Both the position numbers and the translations under genes were made by a program. DNA of 64,000 nucleotides from Sphingobacteriales bacterium (lineage in GTDB: Bacteria; Bacteroidota; Bacteroidia; Chitinophagales; UBA2359), in contig JADJTG010000002.1 in assembly GCA_016711285.1 (NCBI GenBank), forward strand, positions 372,001 to 436,000, written 5' to 3'. This document shows, piece by piece, positions 20,174-28,262 of the stretch. The stretch's first letter is position 1; the number at the start of each line of letters is the position of its first letter. The notes beneath the pieces are model-generated. The model made no database searches. It was given only the letters and a program-made list of their open reading frames with translations, and was not told where the DNA came from.

Positions 20174-22213
20174 ATGACTTTAGCAGACAAACTATTAGAA
20201 ATTTCTTTCCCAAAATTTCCCCACTTTAAAAGCGAATTTAAGTGGTCGTCTTACACCTTAGAGGAACTAGCAATTAATAAATTCTCCAATTTCAAAGAAG
20301 TAGAATTTAGAAAAAATTTTATAGTTTATGTCGGTGCTCCAAACGATAATGAAAATGATACTGAAAACTATATAAAAAAAATGTTTGACGGTATCGCCTA
20401 TAAAGACAAGAATAGGAGTGGTGACTATGAAAAAGATTTTGATACCAAATTAGCAAATATCCGACTTTTTATTTCGCATGATGGAGCATATCTATTAGAA
20501 AATTATGAGAAGACTGCTATTGATAAAGATGAAATTGCTATTTTTCTTGAAATTCCTAAAAATGATATTTTTTCTGATAATGTATTTTTAATAAAAGCAG
20601 GAGAAAATGCAAAACAATATGCAGAAAGTATATTAGCACATAAATGGACACAGGATAAATATATTCTTTCCAAAGAGCAAATTACAGAATTACTTGAAAC
20701 TATCTCAACAGGAAAAATTTTTTGGGATAAAGTTGTTTCTACAATAAATTCAATAGAAAACTTTGTTATTGATAGTATTACTAATATTGGAATTTCAGCA
20801 CTTGATACTATTACAGACTTTTTTTCAAAAAAAATCAGAATAGATGAAAAAACATGGAATTCGGGGCATAGTGAATATTCATTAGAATTTTTAGAGAAAA
20901 ATATTGTAGCCTATTTATATCAAAAACACAATGAGATTAAAGATTTTGTTAAAAATAATAATACAATTTTACCGAATTGGGCAATTAATATTATTGAAAG
21001 TTTTGGCAAAATCATAGAAAATATAATCATCGAAATAGTAGAAATAAAAGAAGAAGCAGAAAATTTATGGGCTTTTATATGTGGCTTATGGAATGGTTTA
21101 ATGGATTTGATTAGTGATATTTTTACGTTGCTTAATTTATTATTTCAGGGGGTAAAACTACACAACAGCTACCAAAAAAATGAAGGTTATTATAAATCTT
21201 TAGTTTCAGAATATTTGGACAATGTATTACAAGCATTAGCTAATCTTGATTGGAAAACTGTAATAAAAAAAGGTGTTATTAGTTTTATAGAACTAAAACA
21301 ATATATCTATTATGAGCTGCCGGAGCAATTGTATGAAAAACTACAAAATCTAAATACCACGGAGCTTAATTATTACGAGGGTTATATCGTTTTTAATATT
21401 GTAGAATTTTTATTACCTCCACTCAAAATTGCCAAACTTAGCAAAACCTCCAAATCAGAAAAAGTAGTGGACTTATTGGAAGAGATTATTGCTAATGCTA
21501 ACAAAATAACAAAACCCATAAAAAAAGAAAGCCAAGAAGTTGCAGAACTCTTTTTCCAAACCATTAATGGGTTTATTGGTATCTTGATAAAAGGAGCAGA
21601 TGAAGTAAGTAAGTTTATTGATGAATTTAATGACGCTATCAAAAGATGGTTACGAGAGATTTTTGGTTTAGCATCGGAAAAAAGAATATTAGACGATGTA
21701 GATAAAGGTAAAATAAAACTAGATGAAAAACCTGACGGCAGCAAACGACACCCTAACGACCAAACACGCTATGCCAGCTATTCGGAAATAAAAGCCAGAT
21801 GGTTTTTGGAAAATCATACTTTTCAGATAGGCACACAAACGGGGAAACTAAAATATATCTCTATTAATAGAATAAATGATTTAGATACTCCAATAAGGCA
21901 GGGTATTGATGGTGTATATCAATTTTCAAATCAGCCGCCTAAATATGTTATCGTTGAAGTAAAAATGAACACCAAAGAAAACCCCAAATGGAACCCCAAA
22001 GTAGATACCGCCAAAACCGCCAGCGGTAGCTCTCAAATGACCGATGTGTGGATTGATTATAATTTAGATATTGAATTTGGTCAGGCAAAGGCACTAGCAA
22101 TAGGGGCTGATTATATAGGCGTTTTAATAGGTGTATCAAAAACGTATGAACCCATATTAAAAGTATTAGATAAAAATGCAAAACCTATCCATCATATATT
22201 TAAAAAAAAATAA
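20174..22213 (+). CDS. PoNe-like polymorphic toxin with PD-(D/E)xK nuclease domain
   Basis: 679 residues. The C-terminal ~150 residues contain RYASYSEIKARWFLENHTF, then RQGIDGVYQF and YVIVEVKM: D579 followed by E595-V-K597 is the catalytic core of a PD-(D/E)xK nuclease. Immediately downstream are two genes with DUF1911-type immunity features, the arrangement described for PoNe DNase effectors and PoNi immunity proteins. A linker of charged residues (DEKPDGSKRHPNDQ) precedes the nuclease domain, as in modular toxins. Residues 1-180 and the helical middle (FICGLWNGLMDLISDIFTLLNLLF near 310-335) match no delivery domain I know, and there is no signal peptide. The gene is AT-rich compared with its neighbours, suggesting transfer. 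Target (DNA) is inferred from the family. Confidence 0.75.
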   Translation: MTLADKLLEISFPKFPHFKSEFKWSSYTLEELAINKFSNFKEVEFRKNFIVYVGAPNDNENDTENYIKKMFDGIAYKDKNRSGDYEKDFDTKLANIRLFISHDGAYLLENYEKTAIDKDEIAIFLEIPKNDIFSDNVFLIKAGENAKQYAESILAHKWTQDKYILSKEQITELLETISTGKIFWDKVVSTINSIENFVIDSITNIGISALDTITDFFSKKIRIDEKTWNSGHSEYSLEFLEKNIVAYLYQKHNEIKDFVKNNNTILPNWAINIIESFGKIIENIIIEIVEIKEEAENLWAFICGLWNGLMDLISDIFTLLNLLFQGVKLHNSYQKNEGYYKSLVSEYLDNVLQALANLDWKTVIKKGVISFIELKQYIYYELPEQLYEKLQNLNTTELNYYEGYIVFNIVEFLLPPLKIAKLSKTSKSEKVVDLLEEIIANANKITKPIKKESQEVAELFFQTINGFIGILIKGADEVSKFIDEFNDAIKRWLREIFGLASEKRILDDVDKGKIKLDEKPDGSKRHPNDQTRYASYSEIKARWFLENHTFQIGTQTGKLKYISINRINDLDTPIRQGIDGVYQFSNQPPKYVIVEVKMNTKENPKWNPKVDTAKTASGSSQMTDVWIDYNLDIEFGQAKALAIGADYIGVLIGVSKTYEPILKVLDKNAKPIHHIFKKK

Positions 22214-22217
22214 CACC

Positions 22218-22910
22218 ATGAATACTTTTTTAAAATTTATAAGTGAGGCTGATGAGGCAATTGCGCTTGGAAAAAGCTATATAGCAAGCGGCAAATATTC
22301 TCAGGATAAAATCAATTCCTTCAATCGCATGATGTTTTATTCCTCTATCAGGAAACCCATCGCCCAATACTCAGCGGGAGACAGCAAAGAAAACATCAGC
22401 AATAGTTTTTTGGAAAGTATCACCGCCTTTGAAATTGGATTTCGCTGGGAGGGCTTCCACAGAAGCTATGCGATGTACGACCAAATAATATGGATGCTCT
22501 CCTTCGCCATTCTGTGCAACATCAGCGATGCCGACCTCCTCCGAATTATCGCCATTTTGCAAAGAGACCACGCCAACGACCTACTCATCAGCACCCTCGT
22601 GCATTACCGACTGCCCAACACGATGGGCGCATACAAAAGCAATTTTATACAAAAAAGCCCTTATAGCCACTTAGCTCCGCTCCTCAACGGAAAAGACAGG
22701 AGTGCCGCTTTTATCAGAAATTATTTGGATAAAAAATGGTATCAGGGACACAAAGATGCCCCTTGGTACGAAGCCCATTTACGCACCAAAGTAAATTCTT
22801 TTTTCGGATATTGGGCGTGGGAGGTGGCTGCATTGGTCAAAATCTTCAACATCAACGACGAAACACTGCAATTACAAAATTACTATCCTTTCAGAGCCGT
22901 GCATTGGTGA
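22218..22910 (+). CDS. PoNi-like immunity protein, copy 1 (DUF1910/DUF1911)
   Basis: 230 residues, all-helical and soluble. The N-terminal part (IALGKSYIASGKYSQDKIN, SAGDSKENISNSFLESITAFEIGF) resembles DUF1910, and the C-terminal part (WYEAHL, FFGYWAWEVAALVKIFNINDETLQLQNYYPFRAVHW) matches the DUF1911 signature GYW.fE.aA..kil...d....YP...vH. Proteins of this kind bind and neutralise PoNe nucleases. It starts 4 bp after the toxin stop. It differs from the next gene at about 15 positions, eleven of them in the first ~45 residues. Confidence 0.8.
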   Translation: MNTFLKFISEADEAIALGKSYIASGKYSQDKINSFNRMMFYSSIRKPIAQYSAGDSKENISNSFLESITAFEIGFRWEGFHRSYAMYDQIIWMLSFAILCNISDADLLRIIAILQRDHANDLLISTLVHYRLPNTMGAYKSNFIQKSPYSHLAPLLNGKDRSAAFIRNYLDKKWYQGHKDAPWYEAHLRTKVNSFFGYWAWEVAALVKIFNINDETLQLQNYYPFRAVHW

Positions 22911-22935
22911 GCAACCTATACTAAATCATTCTTGA

Positions 22936-23628
22936 ATGAATACTTTTTTAAAATTAATAAATGAGGTTGATGAGGCAATTGCGCTCGGAAAAAACTATAT
23001 AGCAAGCGGCAAATACTCTCAAGAGCAGATTGATTCTATCAATGATATGATATTTTACTCTTCTATCGCGAAACCCATCGCCCAATACTCGGCGGGAGAC
23101 AGCAAAGAAAACATCAGCAATAGTTTTTTGGAAAGTATCACCGCCTTTGAAATTGGATTTCGCTGGGAGGGCTTCCACAGAAGCTATGCGATGTACGACC
23201 AAATAATATGGATGCTCTCCTTCGCCATTCTGTACAATATCAGCGATGCCGACCTCCTCCGAATTATCGCCATTTTGCAAAGAGACCACGCCAACGACCT
23301 GCTCATCAGCACCCTCGTGCATTACCGACTGCCTAATACGATGGGCGCATACAAAAGCAATTTTATACAAAAAAGCCCTTATAGCCACTTAGCTCCGCTC
23401 CTCAACGGAAAAGACAGGAGTGCCGCTTTTATCAGAAATTATTTGGATAAAAAATGGTATCAGGGACACAAAGATGCCCCTTGGCACGATACCCATTTGC
23501 GCACCAAAGTAAATTCTTTTTTCGGATATTGGGCGTGGGAGGTGGCTGCATTGGTCAAAATCTTCAACATCAACGACGAAACACTGCAATTACAAAATTA
23601 CTATCCTTTCAGAGCCGTGCATTGGTGA
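22936..23628 (+). CDS. PoNi-like immunity protein, copy 2 (DUF1910/DUF1911)
   Basis: 230 residues, about 93% identical to copy 1, with near-identical DNA from about residue 46 on. Changes cluster in the N-terminus (KINSFNRMMF versus QIDSINDMIF) and at WYEAHL versus WHDTHL. The duplicated unit includes the spacer GAGCAACCTATACTAAATC, which is repeated with one change after this gene, so the duplication occurred as a tandem unit of about 718 bp. The N-terminal differences may adjust binding to different toxin variants (inference). Confidence 0.8.
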   Translation: MNTFLKLINEVDEAIALGKNYIASGKYSQEQIDSINDMIFYSSIAKPIAQYSAGDSKENISNSFLESITAFEIGFRWEGFHRSYAMYDQIIWMLSFAILYNISDADLLRIIAILQRDHANDLLISTLVHYRLPNTMGAYKSNFIQKSPYSHLAPLLNGKDRSAAFIRNYLDKKWYQGHKDAPWHDTHLRTKVNSFFGYWAWEVAALVKIFNINDETLQLQNYYPFRAVHW

Positions 23629-23653
23629 GCAACCTGTACTAAATCATTCTTGA

Positions 23654-23690
23654 ATGAATACTTTTTTAAAATTAATAAGTGAGGCTGATA
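23654..23690 (+). pseudogene. Stub of a third immunity gene
   Basis: ATG-initiated MNTFLKLISEAD repeats the start of the immunity proteins and is preceded by the same ATCATTCTTGA spacer. Similarity stops after 12 codons at AACAACC. The array therefore once had, or is caught gaining, a third copy. Confidence 0.8.
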
Positions 23691-23903
23691 ACAACCTAAA
23701 AAATGTACAAAAGCGCAAAGCTATGTCAGGATTTCGCTGTTTTTGCACCTAATTTTCGGGGCGGAGGCATTTTTTGGGCATTGGTGCGCTACCCCACCCA
23801 AAAATAGACGATTGGGAACAGTTATTTTCTCAAAAACTCCTTATTTATAAAGCAAATATTGATAACTCGCAATTTTCGCACCTATTGTTGGAGGGGGTAG
23901 TCG

Positions 23904-23946
23904 AGGGGTAGGGGGGGTACCTATGGGGGTACCCCCCCCTACCCCT
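23904..23946. repeat. GC-rich 18-bp hairpin
   Basis: AGGGGTAGGGGGGGTACC pairs with GGTACCCCCCCCTACCCCT; the two arms differ only by one extra C in the run. GTACCCCCCCCTACC recurs directly after it (23951-23965). Homopolymer runs here make the exact base count doubtful. Confidence 0.75.
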
Positions 23947-23964
23947 ATAAGTACCCCCCCCTAC

Positions 23965-24030
23965 CTCTGAACTCGGCTAACTTACCTCTGAACTCGGCTA
24001 ACTTACCTCTGAACTCGGCTAACTTACCTC
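23965..24030. repeat. 21-bp tandem repeat, 3+ copies
   Basis: Perfect direct repeats of a 21-bp unit containing CCTCTGAACTCGGCTAAC, three full copies plus the beginning of a fourth. Unrelated in sequence to the 5.6-kb satellite but with the same period. Confidence 0.9.
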
Positions 24031-24185
24031 TTTTTAACCTTGACAAATTTTTGAACTTTGTCAAAGTGGTGGGCAACAAAAAAATCCTGTCTATCCCCTA
24101 ATCCTAAAAATCAGGGTTCAGACCAATGGAAGTTCTGAACACAACTCACGCTATTTAAACCTTAATTTTGGGGATTATGCTAAAT

Positions 24186-26114
24186 TTACCGCAAACTCCC
24201 TTTCAAAGCCAAGGCTTTTTCGTTGTGCGGCTCAATGCGCAAAATGCGCTCAACAATTTTTTTTAATGCCGGCGTTTCCTGCTCATAAGCATACCACGCA
24301 GCCAAATTCAATAAGGCAGCCACATAATCGGGTTGTAGGTGCAGAGCTTGTTCGTAATGTTGTTTGGCGAGTTTGGTTTTTCCGAGATTAAAATACACAA
24401 ATCCCAAATTATTGTGTGCGGCGGCTTGCATAGGGTCTTGCGCTATCACACGAAATAATATCGCCTCTGCCGCCTCCAATTGTTGCATATATTGTAGAGC
24501 CACTGCCAATTTTATCTGAAAATCCAACTGATATGGCAACAATTCGGCAGCGCGGCGCAAATAAGTTTCGGCACGCTGCCACTGCTGCTGCTCCAAAAAC
24601 GCCTCCCCCACCCGATAAGCCGTCCACGCATCTTGCAGGATTTCCGGCGAAAGGTCGGCGGCAAAACCGATGATTTTTTTCATATCGCCGCGCAAATAGG
24701 CTTCGTGTATTTGCAATAATTGGCGGCGACTACGCTCTTCTGCTTTGCCCACCTGCAAACGTTGAATATAATAAGCCGCACTGTCCAAATGCTGTGTTTC
24801 GTGGTTAAATTGCTCGTAAAAATGCAAATACGCCTGTGCTTTGGACAAATCGGTCGGCTGTGCATTATTGATGCAAGCCAATCCTATAAAACGCCCGATA
24901 TTATTTTTTTCGGCGGCGGTGAGCGGCTTGCGTATAAAATGGTCGTGTATGCGCACATGCGGAATATCAATGGCAGCACTTTGCTCCATGTGGCAGCCGG
25001 AGCAATCGTTTTGCCTCGTTTGGCGCACAGATTCGGGTGCGCTGCAAAGGGGCTTGCTGCTGCTATTATGGCATTTTTCGCAGGCGGTATTAAACGTGCT
25101 ACGCGGTGTTTGTTTTACGCTGATATGCGGATTATGGCAATTGAGGCAGGTCATTTCCGACTTACGATAGCAGTTGCTCAGTTGCAGGCGGTCGGCGTGC
25201 GCCGCCATAATCAGTTGAGTTTGTGCACCATCGTAGTGCGGCAAATACACATCTTGGCACGAGCTTAAAGCCATTCCGGGCAAAAAATCGCTAAATGTTT
25301 TTCCGTCTTGCAGCACCGTCACACCCTGTGCGTGGCAACGGCGGCAAACGTCCATTTGCAATTCACGCGGCAGGCGACGGGGATTTACAATGCTGTAATC
25401 GGGGGTTTGGGAGGTATCCGTCACAATACCCGCCATTTTTTCTTGCACATGCAAACCACCGCGACCGTGGCATCGCTCGCAGCCGATACCCAAAGGCACT
25501 GCATCAAATTTATTTTCAGAGCCCTGCACAAAAGCAGCGTGACTATTGTGGCAACTCATACACTCCTGCCCTACAATACGGCTAAAACGCGAATTAAAAC
25601 CGCTTCCAAAACCCGGGGCTAAATCCCAGCGTTGCGTTTGTGTATAAAAAGTAACCGGAGCCTGTCGCAAAAACCCGTTTACATTATAAATATGCGAATT
25701 GGTATGTTGTCCCGAACCCACAATATATTGAATATATTGTTCCAAACGGTGTGTGGTGTCTTTGCCCTCCAAACGAAACTCCAGCACAAACAAAGAATCG
25801 TTGCGCCAAAAAGGATAATAATTGAGTTGGCGGAGCGTATCGCGCACCAGAATATGCTGACCGAACTGAGCAGCACTTTTTTGAGGAGTGGCAAAATGAA
25901 AGGACTGCCCCATACCTGTTTGCACAAAACTGTCGTAGTGGGCGGTGTGGCAGGTGCGGCAGGTTTCGTTGCCTACATAGCGCACGGTGTCGGCGTGGTT
26001 GCGATAAGGCGAAGCGGCGGCAGTTGCGGGAGGAGCAGCAACATTTTTGCAGCGATGTAGCAAAAAGAACGCTATCACCGACAAAAACAACCATAAAGCC
26101 GCATTTTTTTTCAT
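24186..26114 (-). CDS. Seven-heme c-type cytochrome with TPR domain
   Basis: 642 residues, exported; the N-terminal hydrophobic segment LWLFLSVIAFFLLHRC suggests a lipoprotein or anchored signal. Seven CxxCH heme sites are visible (CRTCH, CMSCH, CERCH, CRRCH, CLNCH, CEKCH, CSGCH) within roughly residues 50-370, as in cytochrome c554/NrfA-like multiheme proteins. Residues ~430-640 are tetratricopeptide repeats (AYRVGEAFLEQQQWQRAETYLRRAAEL, AHNNLGFVYFNLGKTKLAKQHYEQAL). The combination recurs in Bacteroidota and Planctomycetes proteins of unknown substrate. It probably transfers electrons in the periplasm while the TPR part binds a partner. It stands alone, with no catalytic-subunit neighbour. 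Confidence 0.88.
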   Translation of the reverse strand: MKKNAALWLFLSVIAFFLLHRCKNVAAPPATAAASPYRNHADTVRYVGNETCRTCHTAHYDSFVQTGMGQSFHFATPQKSAAQFGQHILVRDTLRQLNYYPFWRNDSLFVLEFRLEGKDTTHRLEQYIQYIVGSGQHTNSHIYNVNGFLRQAPVTFYTQTQRWDLAPGFGSGFNSRFSRIVGQECMSCHNSHAAFVQGSENKFDAVPLGIGCERCHGRGGLHVQEKMAGIVTDTSQTPDYSIVNPRRLPRELQMDVCRRCHAQGVTVLQDGKTFSDFLPGMALSSCQDVYLPHYDGAQTQLIMAAHADRLQLSNCYRKSEMTCLNCHNPHISVKQTPRSTFNTACEKCHNSSSKPLCSAPESVRQTRQNDCSGCHMEQSAAIDIPHVRIHDHFIRKPLTAAEKNNIGRFIGLACINNAQPTDLSKAQAYLHFYEQFNHETQHLDSAAYYIQRLQVGKAEERSRRQLLQIHEAYLRGDMKKIIGFAADLSPEILQDAWTAYRVGEAFLEQQQWQRAETYLRRAAELLPYQLDFQIKLAVALQYMQQLEAAEAILFRVIAQDPMQAAAHNNLGFVYFNLGKTKLAKQHYEQALHLQPDYVAALLNLAAWYAYEQETPALKKIVERILRIEPHNEKALALKGSLR

Positions 26115-26266
26115 TTTACTCCATTAAAAAAAATAAGCCCAAAGATAAGCAAAGCGGCTTGAAGTAATTTTTAAAATCAATAAAATATCAAATAGCGGCA
26201 CATTAAAAGTGGGTATTTTATAAACAGCGTTCAGGAAAACACATCATTTTACCCATAAAAAACAAA

Positions 26267-26301
26267 AAAACGACTTATTGTATAAAGCAACAAGTCGTTT
26301 T
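26267..26301 (-). terminator. Hairpin after the lytic transglycosylase gene
   Basis: AAAACGACTT and AAGTCGTTTT pair across a 15-base loop 31 bp past the minus-strand stop at 26332, with T-rich sequence following on the minus strand. Confidence 0.75.
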
Positions 26302-26331
26302 CCGTATTAAAAAAAGCAATAAAGTAATTTT

Positions 26332-27385
26332 TTATTGTTTCGGTCCTTTAGTGCTGGTATCTTTAAAAAGATGCGCGGTGCTTTTGCGGGGTGTTTTGAT
26401 AATATCTACTGCTATGGAGTCTAATTTGCTCACATTCAGGGGCATTTCGCGCGGGATAATGACGGGTTCGGGAACAGGCTTGGTAGCAGAGAGCAACCAA
26501 TCTTGCACCGACTGATAATAAGGCAACTTAATACGCAAAGGCAACACGCTGTCGGGAATGTTGCGCGTCATCAAAGCGGGATTGGCACGCATCAAATCTT
26601 CTACATCTACATTGTAAGAAAGTGCAATATCGCTGATATTACCATTAGTATAAACCTCTATTTCTTCGCCGTATTTCAGATTAACATCATAATAGTACGG
26701 TTCAATATTGTGCTCGGCATAGTATTTTGATACATATATACAAGCAATGATGCGCGGCACATAGTGTTGTGTGCCGGAAGGTAGCAAATGGCGAATTTCC
26801 CAAAAACCGGCAGAAGGGTGGCTTTTAAGAATTTGTTTTACTTTATAAGCACCACAATTGTAGGCTGCCAACACCAATTCCCAATCGCCGAATATATCGT
26901 AGAGTTCGGAAAAATATGCGGCGGCAGCTTGTGTAGAAAAATGCGGGTCGCGGCGTTCATCTACGGCTTCGCTTACTTGTAATCCGTGCAGTTGGGCAGT
27001 GCCGGCAACAAATTGCCACAGCCCCACCGTTCCGCTGCCTACGGCATCGGGGTTGTACTTGGACTCTAAAAACGGAATAGCCGACAATTCTTTGGGTACG
27101 CCGTTTTCTTCCAAAATTTTCTCTATAACCGGTGCATACACATTACGCCTGCCGATGGTAATTGCCAAATCGTTACGGTATTGTAAGAGTTTTTCTATCT
27201 CTTCTTTTACGGCTGCGTTGTACTGCAAGGGTATTGCACTCGCAATACTTGCAATGCGTTCCTGATAAATAGATGATGAAGAGGCTGAAGCGGGGTTTGA
27301 AAAAGTAGAAGGGGTAGTAAAAGGAATGGCAAAAAATTGATAAAGGCAAAAGCAAGAAAACCATTCGTAAAATGGTTTGAATCAT
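26332..27385 (-). CDS. Lytic murein transglycosylase with LysM domain (frameshifted)
   Basis: About 350 residues when repaired. LSAIPFLESKYNPDAVGSGT with the catalytic Glu in LESKYNP, then GLWQFVAGTAQLHGL, VLAAYNCGAYKVKQIL and HYVPRIIACIYV are the SLT domain of MltD-type enzymes, which cleave glycan strands of peptidoglycan. A LysM-like module follows (VYTNGNISDIALSYNVDVEDLMRANP), then a short tail. The signal peptide (MIQTILRMVFLLLPLSI) lies in another frame. The break is T6 on the coding strand (plus A6 at 27332-27337); with five T's it reads LLLPLSIFAIPFTTPSTFSN and continues to the SLT domain. Stop is followed by a terminator. Confidence 0.87.
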
Positions 27386-27647
27386 ATTTTTTTTCTGCAT
27401 ACTGTCAATGATATTTTCTATTCAATTTCCTCGTTTTCTGCAAAAATGCGAGGGCTAAGATTAGTGTTATTTTTTATAGCACCAAAATTTTTGAAGAAAA
27501 AATTGCACTTTTTGCCCGTTTTTTAACACTTTTTTAAAAATATATACATTTTTTACATCTGTTTTTATCAATTTATCTGCTCCATATCCCTGTTTATAGG
27601 TGAGTTTTTCTGAGGGGAAAAAATATAATTTTCAGTTCACTTTTGCT

Positions 27648-27679
27648 TTGTTTTTTATGTATTAAAATCTGTATTTTTG
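27648..27679 (+). promoter_or_regulatory. Promoter giving a near-leaderless Nudix mRNA
   Basis: TTG at 27648-27650 and TATTTTTG at 27672-27679 with 21 bp between them fit the Bacteroidota sigma factor consensus. The predicted start is about 27686, two bases before the ATG at 27688. Confidence 0.6.
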
Positions 27680-27687
27680 CCCCTGCA

Positions 27688-28236
27688 ATGAACAATCCTT
27701 GGACAACTCTTTCGGTACAGGAAATGTACGACAACAACTGGATACAAGTAACCCACGAAACGGTACTCAATCCGGCGGGGGGAGCGGGTATTTACGGCAA
27801 AGTGCATTTCAAAAACTGGGCAATCGGCGTTATTCCTTTAGATGCCGAATACCACACTTGGCTCGTGGGGCAATATCGCTATCCTTTGCAGCAGTATTCG
27901 TGGGAAATTCCCGAAGGCGGCTGCCCTTTGCACAGCGACCCGCTCGCTACGGCACAGCGCGAACTCTTGGAAGAAACCGGCATCACTGCTCACCGCTGGA
28001 CTACGCTTTTGGATATACATACTTCCAACTCGGTCACTGATGAGTTTGGAACGGTGTATATTGCCCAAGACCTGCAATTCGGTGCGGCACAGCCCGAAGA
28101 AACCGAATTGCTGCAAGTGCGCCGCCTGCCCTTTGAAGAGGTTTTTAATATGGTAATGAACGGATATATCACCGACAGCCTCAGCGTGGCGGGCATTTTA
28201 AAGGCGCATATCTGGATAAAAGAAAAATGGATTTGA
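27688..28236 (+). CDS. Nudix hydrolase, ADP-ribose pyrophosphatase-like
   Basis: 182 residues. WEIPEGGCPLHSDPLATAQR runs into RELLEETGI, the Nudix box, placed as in ADP-ribose/nucleoside diphosphate sugar pyrophosphatases. The catalytic RELLEE half is intact, but the first acidic position (GX5E) is Ser. The preceding strands VHFKNWAIGVIPLDAEYHTWLVGQYRYPLQQYSW fit the ADPRase subgroup. It probably hydrolyses ADP-ribose or a related nucleotide sugar to the monophosphates. I choose the ATG at 27688 (MNNPWTTLS) because an upstream in-frame TTG at 27643 lies in the promoter. Confidence 0.87.
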   Translation: MNNPWTTLSVQEMYDNNWIQVTHETVLNPAGGAGIYGKVHFKNWAIGVIPLDAEYHTWLVGQYRYPLQQYSWEIPEGGCPLHSDPLATAQRELLEETGITAHRWTTLLDIHTSNSVTDEFGTVYIAQDLQFGAAQPEETELLQVRRLPFEEVFNMVMNGYITDSLSVAGILKAHIWIKEKWI

Positions 28237-28262
28237 TGATGTTCTTGTAGCCCTTGCTTTTT

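Larger units (their letters stand above)
23691..24185. other. Degenerate intergenic region with hairpin and repeats
   Basis: About 500 bp with no intact gene. One frame from about 23772 to 23911 reads GALPHPKIDDWEQLFSQKLL and ends in a stop; it looks like the 3' end of a lost gene I cannot identify. It is followed by a GC-rich hairpin (23904-23946), a 21-bp repeat (23965-24030), one AACTTTGTCAAAGT copy (24054-24067), and AATCCTAAAAATCAGGGTTC (from 24101), a motif like that at 1337-1420. Confidence 0.55.
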
